Origin: Desulfovibrionaceae bacterium | GTDB lineage: Bacteria; Desulfobacterota; Desulfovibrionia; Desulfovibrionales; Desulfovibrionaceae | Assembly (NCBI GenBank): GCA_022510785.1 | Contig: JAFLSV010000014.1 | Coordinates: 1-47,702 of the forward strand | DNA length: 47,702 nucleotides | Reading direction: 5' to 3' | In this document: positions 42,310-47,702 of the stretch, one piece after another | Numbering within the stretch: position 1 is the stretch's first letter | How the letters are laid out: each line of letters begins with the position of its first letter | The notes under the pieces: generated by a model | Database searches by the model: none | What the model saw: only the letters and a program-made list of their open reading frames with translations | What the model was told of the DNA's origin: nothing | Translations under genes and position numbers: made by a program

Positions 42310-42690
42310 TCAACCCTCCAGAATGACCACGGCGGCGGCCATTTCCCGCTCGTGCGTCAGTGAAACATGCACGGAGCCGGCACCCAGCTCCCCGGCCCGG
42401 CGCGCGGCCGCCCCGCGCAGGCGGACTTCAGGCTTGCCCGAGGGCAGGGAAAGCACTTCCACATCCAGCGGCCCCACCCCGGCGGCGAAGCCCGTGCCCA
42501 AAGCCTTGACCGCCGCTTCCTTGGCGGCGAAACGAGCGGCCACATAGGCCGCCCGGGGGCCGGGCGCGGCGGGCAGGGCCGCGCGTTCGGCCTCGGTCAG
42601 CACCCGGCGCAGCAGGCGATGACCAAAGCGATCCAGACTGCGCTCCATGCGCGGAAGGGACACCAAATCCAGACCGAGACCAAGAATCAT
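42310..42690 (-). CDS. acpS: holo-[acyl-carrier-protein] synthase
   Basis: A 126-residue AcpS that transfers phosphopantetheine from CoA to acyl carrier protein. [20 protein letters not shown] has the Asp that coordinates Mg2+, [17 protein letters not shown] has the catalytic Glu/Lys helix, and [17 protein letters not shown] is the C-terminal signature. It heads the acpS-nnr-tsaE run; pdxJ, which often precedes acpS in related genomes, is not here. No good Shine-Dalgarno precedes ATG 42690. Confidence 0.93.
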   Translation of the reverse strand: MILGLGLDLVSLPRMERSLDRFGHRLLRRVLTEAERAALPAAPGPRAAYVAARFAAKEAAVKALGTGFAAGVGPLDVEVLSLPSGKPEVRLRGAAARRAGELGAGSVHVSLTHEREMAAAVVILEG

Positions 42691-42802
42691 GCGCGGGCCC
42701 CAGGATTGAAGGGAAGAAGGACATGAAGCGTTCTGAAGCACAGGGACGCAACCTGTGTACGTTGCAGAGCCACGGCAGGAATGTCAAGAAACGCATCGCG
42801 CG

Positions 42803-43723
42803 TCAGGCCGCGCCCGGCAGTCGCAGGGCCGCCCTGTTGCGGCGCATGGCGGACAGGGTTTGCAGCGCCACGGACAGCACAATGAGCCCCAGTCCGGCAT
42901 AAAACGCGGCGTTGAGCTGCCGGGCCTCGCCAAAAAAGAGCATGGCGAGCACGATGCTGTACACGGGTTCAAGATTGTAGGTGAGGTTGACCGTAAAGGC
43001 CGAAATGCTTTGCAACGCCTGAATCTGGAGAATATACAAACCAATGGTGCAAAACAGCGAAAGCATGAACAGACAGAGGAAGTCACGTCCCTCAGGCAGG
43101 CTGAAGGACACGGACAACGCGGGCAGATAGAAGGGCAAAAAACAGCTCAGGCCGAGAAACCCGCCGATGAGCTCATACCACAGCACGGCGGGAGCCTGAT
43201 GGCCCCGCGCCACCCGCTTGTTGGCAATGGTGAACAGCGCCGCCAGCACCGCGCCCACGATGCCCAGCGAAATCCCCGCGCGGTAGCGGGTATCAAAGTG
43301 GAAAATAAGGCCCACACCCGCCACGGTGAGCAGGCTGAAGGCTATTTCCCGCGGGGAAATGCGGCGGCCGTCGGCCAGAGGCTCCAGCACGGCGGTGAAA
43401 AAGCCCACCGTGGAAAAACTGACCACGCCCACGGACACGTTGGAAGCCTTGATGCTGCCATAAAAAAAGACCCAGTGCAGGGCCAGCAGCGCGCCTACCC
43501 CGCCCATGCGCAGCGCGTCGCGGAAGGAAAGCTTCGGCATTCGCCCGCCCAAACCCAGCATGATCCCGAACACAAGCGTGGTGATGAGCAGGCGATACCA
43601 CACCAAAAGACCCTCGTTCAGACTGATCAGCTTGCCGAAAATGCCGGTGAACCCGGCCAGCAGCACGGACAGATGCAGTTTGCCAAAGGCAAGAGGCAGG
43701 GAATCGGATGTGGAGTCAAACAA
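42803..43723 (-). CDS. EamA/DMT-superfamily transporter
   Basis: A 306-residue permease with ten predicted helices and the two-fold EamA repeat (LISLNEGLLVWYRLLITTLV, HWVFFYGSIKASNVSVGVVS, and in the second half NLTYNLEPVYSIVLAMLFFGE). DMT members export amino acids, sugars or drugs; the substrate is unknown. TTG 43723 is chosen because GGAG lies seven bases upstream; an upstream in-frame TTG (43771) has no Shine-Dalgarno. The gene is divergent from mutL, with about 110 bases between starts, and is 112 bases beyond acpS on the same strand. Confidence 0.82.
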   Translation of the reverse strand: MFDSTSDSLPLAFGKLHLSVLLAGFTGIFGKLISLNEGLLVWYRLLITTLVFGIMLGLGGRMPKLSFRDALRMGGVGALLALHWVFFYGSIKASNVSVGVVSFSTVGFFTAVLEPLADGRRISPREIAFSLLTVAGVGLIFHFDTRYRAGISLGIVGAVLAALFTIANKRVARGHQAPAVLWYELIGGFLGLSCFLPFYLPALSVSFSLPEGRDFLCLFMLSLFCTIGLYILQIQALQSISAFTVNLTYNLEPVYSIVLAMLFFGEARQLNAAFYAGLGLIVLSVALQTLSAMRRNRAALRLPGAA

Positions 43724-43798
43724 GACAGGGCTCCGGAAGGCGGAATAAGGGCGCAGGAGGTCATATCCCAAGCGCAGCCCGAGAGCAAGGGCAAAGCT

Positions 43799-43826
43799 TG
43801 TTCTCCACTCCGGTCAAGTGTAGAAT
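43799..43826 (+). promoter_or_regulatory. candidate mutL promoter abutting the start codon
   Basis: TTGTTC (43799-43804 region), 17-base spacer, TAGAAT (43821-43826). The ATG of mutL starts seven bases after the -10, so transcription would begin at or near the start codon. Confidence 0.35.
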
Positions 43827-43832
43827 GGGGCC

Positions 43833-45830
43833 ATGACACGCTCCGCCGACACGCCCGCCCAGGGACGGGCTCCCTCACCCTCCATTCATCTGCTCCCGCC
43901 GGAGCTGGCCAACCAGATCGCCGCGGGCGAAGTGGTGGAGCGCCCGGCCAGCGTGGTCAAGGAACTGGTGGAAAACAGCCTGGACGCGGGCGCGCGCCAG
44001 GTAAATCTTACCCTGGAAAACGGCGGCCAGACCCTGATCCGGGTCAGCGACGACGGCCGGGGCATCGCCCCGGACGAGCTGGAGCTGGCCGTCACCCGCC
44101 ACGCCACCAGCAAGATCGCCGGGGTGGACGATCTGTCGCGGATCAGCTCCTATGGATTTCGGGGAGAGGCCCTGCCCAGCATAGCCTCGGTCTCGCGCCT
44201 GCGCATAGTGTCCGCGCCCCGCTCCCCTGGCGGCGCCATCGGCGACGCGCACAGCCTGGATGTGGAATACGGCGTTATCAAACGCCTGGGCCCGGCCTCA
44301 CTGCGCGAAGGAACCACGGTCGAAGTGCGGGATCTTTTTACCAATATTCCGGCCCGTCTCAAATTTCTCAAAAGTCCGGCCACCGAACTCAAGCGCGCCC
44401 AGGAACTGTTCACCCGCCTGGCCCTGGCCCGAAGCGACGTGGGTTTCAGCTTCATGGCGGGCTCGCGCGAGTTGCTGCGCTTTGAGGCGGGACGCGCGCT
44501 GAACGCGCGCCTCGCCGGGCTGTGGCCGCCCCTAGTGCTGGACGCCCTGCGTCCCTTTGAGCTGCGCGCGGACGGCATGCGCGTGTGGGGCCTGGCCTCC
44601 AATCCGCGCTCGTCCCAGCCCCGCGCCGACCGCATGCTGTTCTATGTCAATGGCCGGCCCGTGGGCGACAAACTCATCATGCGGGCCGTGCGGCAGGCCT
44701 ACCAGGGCCGCCTGACCAGCCGGGACTACCCGCAGACGGTGCTGTTCCTGGATATTCCCCCTGACGAGGTGGACGTCAACGTTCATCCGGCCAAAAACGA
44801 AGTGCGCTTCCGGGACGAGCAGGCCGTGTTCGGGGTCGTGCTGCGCGCCGTCAGCCAGATACTGAATGCCGATGCTTTCCCCGTGGCCCGCCCCGCGCCG
44901 CGCGCGTCCATGACGGCCCCGGATGCAGACCCGGACGGCGCGCCGCCCCACGCCGCAGCGCAAGCGCCTCATCCGAGGGGCTTCTGGGGCGAGGCCGATC
45001 GCGCGCGCATCATGCCCCGGCGCGACACGGGCTCCGCCCCGGGCACGCCGGAGGCCGGCCCCGGGGAGGGCAGCTCCGTCAGCGCCGGCCTGCGCGAGCC
45101 CCCGGCTCCGTATGTGACGGCAGGGCCGGCGGATCTTTCACCGCGGCCGGCCACACACGGGGGCGCCCCCCATGCCTCTCCGGACGCCCTCCATAATACC
45201 GGGGAAAGTCCCCGGCCCGCGCCGGCTCATGCCGTCCAGGCAGGCCCGTCCGGGCAGGCGCCGGACACGCCGCCGCTTTCCGGCCGCGATTTTCACTACC
45301 TGGGGCAGATCGCGGGAACCTACCTCATTCTGGCCCGGGGCCGGGATACCCTGGTGCTGCTCGATCAACACGCGGCGCATGAACGCATCCTGTACGAAAA
45401 ATTCAAAAGCGGAGCCCTGCGCGGCGCGGGGCAGCCGCTGCTCCTTCCTCTGAACATGCCCCTGCACCCGGCCGAAAAGGAACGCCTGCTGGACATGCAG
45501 GGCGCCCTGACCGAACTGGGCTTTGCCTGGGAGGCAACGGATGCCGGATGCCTGGTCACGGCGCTGCCCCCCTCGCTGGATCGAACCGCGGCCGCGGCCT
45601 TTCTGCGCGAAGCCCTGTCAGGACGTCAGGACGATCTGACCGCGCTGTGGGCGTCCCACGCCTGCGCCACGGCCATCCGGGCCGGTCAGGAGCTGACCGG
45701 GGGCGACGCCCTGAACCTGGTGAACCTGTGGCTGGCCGCCGAAGAGCCGGACTACTGCCCGCACGGCCGCCCCTGCGCTGTCACGCTGGACAAGGCCGAT
45801 CTGGAAAAACTGTTCAAGCGGCGGCAGTAG
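43833..45830 (+). CDS. mutL: DNA mismatch repair endonuclease MutL
   Basis: A 665-residue GHKL ATPase. The N-terminal domain has IAAGEVVERPASVVKELVEN, DDGRGI and TSKIAGVDDL...GFRGEALPSI (motifs I-III), plus DVNVHPAKNEVRF. A Pro/Ala-rich linker of about 130 residues (roughly 355-485) leads to the C-terminal dimer domain. This domain carries the endonuclease motif DQHAAHERILYE (DQHAx2Ex4E) and CPHGRP, so the protein should nick DNA itself, as in organisms without MutH. No strong Shine-Dalgarno precedes the ATG. mutS is not in the window. Confidence 0.95.
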   Translation: MTRSADTPAQGRAPSPSIHLLPPELANQIAAGEVVERPASVVKELVENSLDAGARQVNLTLENGGQTLIRVSDDGRGIAPDELELAVTRHATSKIAGVDDLSRISSYGFRGEALPSIASVSRLRIVSAPRSPGGAIGDAHSLDVEYGVIKRLGPASLREGTTVEVRDLFTNIPARLKFLKSPATELKRAQELFTRLALARSDVGFSFMAGSRELLRFEAGRALNARLAGLWPPLVLDALRPFELRADGMRVWGLASNPRSSQPRADRMLFYVNGRPVGDKLIMRAVRQAYQGRLTSRDYPQTVLFLDIPPDEVDVNVHPAKNEVRFRDEQAVFGVVLRAVSQILNADAFPVARPAPRASMTAPDADPDGAPPHAAAQAPHPRGFWGEADRARIMPRRDTGSAPGTPEAGPGEGSSVSAGLREPPAPYVTAGPADLSPRPATHGGAPHASPDALHNTGESPRPAPAHAVQAGPSGQAPDTPPLSGRDFHYLGQIAGTYLILARGRDTLVLLDQHAAHERILYEKFKSGALRGAGQPLLLPLNMPLHPAEKERLLDMQGALTELGFAWEATDAGCLVTALPPSLDRTAAAAFLREALSGRQDDLTALWASHACATAIRAGQELTGGDALNLVNLWLAAEEPDYCPHGRPCAVTLDKADLEKLFKRRQ

Positions 45831-46060
45831 AAGTTGCGGCTCTTGGGACGCGCCATTCCGGCGCCTTTTCGGGAGCCGCCGCCGGAGGGGCCGTGGGCCG
45901 CGCCTGGCCTGTCTGAAAAAAAATATTGAGAAAAAAAGCGCATTTTCCGTTGACTTGACCGTGACGTTAGTGCAAAAAATGACAACAGGAGAGCACGCCT
46001 TGACAAGAGGTTTGTCGGCAAAGGGCGTGTATGGAGAGTCTTTTTTGCGAGGTTTTTTTA
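45831..46060. other. A-tract-rich leader/promoter region of the RRM gene
   Basis: These 230 bases hold two long A-tracts (about 45916-45938), two overlapping TTGACt/TTGACc hexamers at 45950-45960 and short T-runs near the RRM start. I could not pair the TTGAC hexamers with a good -10. Cold-induced RRM genes often have long leaders, and a 5' untranslated region of that kind would fit here. Confidence 0.45.
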
Positions 46061-46327
46061 ATGGCCAAGTCTATTTATGTCGGGAACCTTCCCTGGTCCG
46101 CTACCGAAGAACAAGTGCAGAACCTTTTTGCGGAATATGGAGACGTGCTCTCGGTAAAACTTGTGAGCGACCGTGAGACAGGCCGCGCCCGCGGTTTCGG
46201 GTTTGTTGAAATGGAAGAGCCCGGCGCCACGGCGGCCATTGAGGCTCTGGACAATACCTCCTTCGGGGGCCGCACCCTGCGCGTGAACGAAGCCAAACCC
46301 CGCGCCCCGCGCGCCCCCCGCTACTGA
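46061..46327 (+). CDS. RRM-domain RNA-binding protein
   Basis: An 88-residue protein that is a single RNA-recognition motif. RNP2 is IYVGNL (5-10) and RNP1 is RGFGFVEM (44-51). A short basic tail RAPRAPRY follows. Small RRM proteins of this type in cyanobacteria and proteobacteria bind RNA and are often cold-induced; the target here is unknown. ATG 46061 with GAGG eight to nine bases upstream fits the conserved N-terminus MAKSIYVGNLPWS. The gene is alone, followed by a strong terminator. Confidence 0.92.
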   Translation: MAKSIYVGNLPWSATEEQVQNLFAEYGDVLSVKLVSDRETGRARGFGFVEMEEPGATAAIEALDNTSFGGRTLRVNEAKPRAPRAPRY

Positions 46328-46386
46328 GGCGGCTCCCGCTTCAGCCTCGTGTGCCAAAGTCCGTTTCGCCGCCAGCGCGGCGCATG

Positions 46387-46410
46387 AAGGCCGTCCGCGC
46401 GGACGGCCTT
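46387..46410 (+). terminator. intrinsic terminator after the RRM gene
   Basis: A 24-base perfect palindrome (AAGGCCGTCC, GCGC, GGACGGCCTT) followed by a short T run, about 60 bases after the stop. Confidence 0.75.
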
Positions 46411-46488
46411 TCGCGTTGTCCGGCGCATGGGCGGCCGGCGCGGCCATGCGCCCGCCCTGAAAGCACGGACGGGCAAATCCGCATTAAC

Positions 46489-46518
46489 TGGACATTCCCT
46501 CCCCGCTCCGGCTACAAT
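46489..46518 (+). promoter_or_regulatory. sigma70-like promoter of the glycine-zipper lipoprotein gene
   Basis: TGGACA (46489-46494), 18-base spacer, TACAAT (46513-46518), about 115 bases upstream of the start codon. Both boxes match five of six consensus positions. Confidence 0.6.
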
Positions 46519-46632
46519 GGACAGTGCCCGACGCCCGGCGCGGCAGCGGGCGCTTCTTTCCGCCATCAAACCGTTTCCCCCGGAAGAGGCAAGGATGGTA
46601 CGGGGGAAAAACAAACACGAGGTATAAACGTT

Positions 46633-47112
46633 ATGAAACCGTACAGATACATGGCTCTGTTCCTGGCGGCCCTGCTTGCCGGCACGCCTTTTCTCGGCGG
46701 CTGCGCGCCCAAGGTGGGCGGCAATGACTACACCGCTTCCGGCGCGCAGAGCAGCTACAGCGTTGAGTACGGAACCGTGGAATCCGTGCGCACGGTCAGC
46801 ATCAATAACGACAGTGACGCCAAAACCGCCATCGGCGCGGTGGGCGGCGGCGTGGTCGGCGGCATCCTCGGCAGTATGATTGGCGGAGGCAGGGGCCGTA
46901 CCCTCGCCACGGCCGTCGGAGTCGGGGCGGGCGCCCTGGCAGGCGGTGCCGCCAGCGGGGCCGTGGGCAATCAGGCCGGCGTCGAAGTCACCGTCAGGCT
47001 GGACAGCGGCGGCGTCATCGTTGTGGTGCAGGGGGACGACATCAGCTTTACCCCAGGCCAGCGCGTGCATATCATAACCGGCCACGGATCCACCCGCGTC
47101 GCTCCCCTGTAA
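46633..47112 (+). CDS. SlyB/Pcp-like glycine-zipper outer-membrane lipoprotein
   Basis: A 159-residue lipoprotein. The signal peptide (YMALFLAALLAGTPFLGGC) ends in a lipobox with Cys24 as the lipidation site. The mature part has a glycine-zipper stretch at about 62-105 (GAVGGGVVGGILGSMIGGG and GVGAGALAGGAASGAVG) and a beta-rich C-terminal end (EVTVRLDSGGVIVVVQ). This is the layout of SlyB/Pcp, stress-responsive proteins of the outer membrane. GAGG lies ten bases before ATG 46633, and a good promoter is upstream. Confidence 0.88.
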   Translation: MKPYRYMALFLAALLAGTPFLGGCAPKVGGNDYTASGAQSSYSVEYGTVESVRTVSINNDSDAKTAIGAVGGGVVGGILGSMIGGGRGRTLATAVGVGAGALAGGAASGAVGNQAGVEVTVRLDSGGVIVVVQGDDISFTPGQRVHIITGHGSTRVAPL

Positions 47113-47189
47113 CTCCCGTCATCGCCGTTCGTCCGGCGGACGGGCGGCGGCATACGCTTTGACACGCAACACGCTTTGCGGAGGAAAAA

Positions 47190-47702
47190 ATGCTGGATCC
47201 GAAACAATGTGTTCTCTTCAGCGGCGGCGCGGCCGGCACGGAGCAGTTCTTCGGCGCGCAGGCCGAAGCATGGGGCATCGAAGAGGTCAACTACAGCTTT
47301 GAGGGCCATCAGCTCGAGCGCTCGCGCGGAGTGCGCGTGCTGACCAGCGACGAGCTGGCCCTCAAGGACGTGAGCATGACCTATGTCTCCCGCCTGATGG
47401 GACGCGAATACACCCGCGCCCCCCTGTTCCGCAAAGTGCTTCAGTCCATCTGCTGGCAGGTCAGCAGCGGACAGCAGGTTCTGGTGGTGGGCGCCATCCA
47501 GGCCGACAACACCGTCAAGGGCGGCACCGGCTGGGGCGCGGAATTCGCCAAGCTGTGCAACAAGCCCCTTCTGGTGTTCGATCAGGAACGCGACGGCTGG
47601 TTCCGCTGGAACAAGGACAGCTGGGAGGCCGATCCCGAACCGCTCATCGTCCAGCCCCGCTTTACCGCCACGGGAACCCGCTTTCTGGAAGACAACGGCC
47701 GC
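47190..47702 (+). CDS. conserved protein with possible SLOG-like N-terminus (5' part only)
   Basis: The first 171 codons; the gene continues past the right edge. GGAGG precedes the ATG. The N-terminal FSGGAAGTEQFFGAQAEAWG resembles the GGARGAD-type phosphate-binding turn of SLOG proteins, and a second glycine-rich turn KGGTGWGAEFAKLCNKPLLV comes later, as in that fold. SLOG domains bind nucleotides or ligands; no reaction can be given. It follows the lipoprotein gene by 77 bases on the same strand. The assignment to SLOG is tentative. Confidence 0.6.
   Translation, partial: MLDPKQCVLFSGGAAGTEQFFGAQAEAWGIEEVNYSFEGHQLERSRGVRVLTSDELALKDVSMTYVSRLMGREYTRAPLFRKVLQSICWQVSSGQQVLVVGAIQADNTVKGGTGWGAEFAKLCNKPLLVFDQERDGWFRWNKDSWEADPEPLIVQPRFTATGTRFLEDNGR

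Larger units (their letters stand above)
46328..46632. other. spacer between RRM gene and lipoprotein gene
   Basis: These 305 bases contain the RRM terminator at the left and a good sigma70 promoter for the lipoprotein gene near 46489-46518. I see no other gene. Confidence 0.6.

Noticed and set aside
1..47702. CRISPR array or prophage
   Set aside because: No regularly spaced repeats, integrase, capsid or terminase genes were seen.

Overview
This window looks like a chromosomal segment of a high-GC, anaerobic, Desulfovibrionaceae-type sulfate or sulfite reducer. The main grounds are a bifurcating-type NuoE/NuoF-linked [FeFe] hydrogenase operon, the tRNA-Leu/tig-clpP-clpX-lon order, the acpS-nnr-tsaE-lysC-cimA run, and aroA-tyrA coupling. 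The genus assignment is inference from gene content and order; no 16S rRNA is present. The window holds about 40 genes, one tRNA, no CRISPR array and no insertion sequence or recombinase gene.

Layout. 1-2.6 kb: 3' end of a dicarboxylate/amino-acid symporter, an Asp/Glu racemase-family protein and a CstA-type carrier. 2.7-6.8 kb: a glycosyltransferase and polA, both leftward. Between them is an AT-rich segment bounded by a perfect 24-bp inverted repeat, with a promoter-like sequence pointing away from the glycosyltransferase; this looks like a phase-variable invertible promoter. 7-12 kb: a TPR protein, aroA-tyrA and an NhaD-type antiporter. 12-16.4 kb: thiD-hisH-hisF, then a lower-GC OafA-like acyltransferase/SGNH gene. 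16.5-22.5 kb: protein quality control (tig, clpP, clpX, lon) behind tRNA-Leu(UAG). 23-27.5 kb: the three-gene hydrogenase operon, followed by strong hairpins and a 45-residue membrane protein gene. 28-29.4 kb: a TrmA/RumA-type RNA methyltransferase.

29.4-34.4 kb: a leftward copper-handling operon (DUF2318 protein, Cu+ P-type ATPase, HMA-SafE-cupredoxin membrane protein) behind a MerR-type promoter with a 19-bp spacer. The ATPase gene runs straight into a CopZ-like domain that keeps its own Shine-Dalgarno and ATG. Removing one G from a six-G run would restore a stop codon between the two. 34.7-36.9 kb: a flavin reductase, a ferredoxin-containing aldo/keto reductase and a DUF486 membrane protein. 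37-42.7 kb: acpS-nnr-tsaE-lysC-cimA. 42.8-47.7 kb: a DMT transporter, mutL, an RRM protein, a glycine-zipper lipoprotein and the start of a possible SLOG-like gene.

The two observations most worth following are the inverted-repeat promoter segment beside the glycosyltransferase (3855-4039) and the copA-copZ fusion with retained internal start (31072-33597). All functional calls are from reading sequence and motifs; no database search was run.
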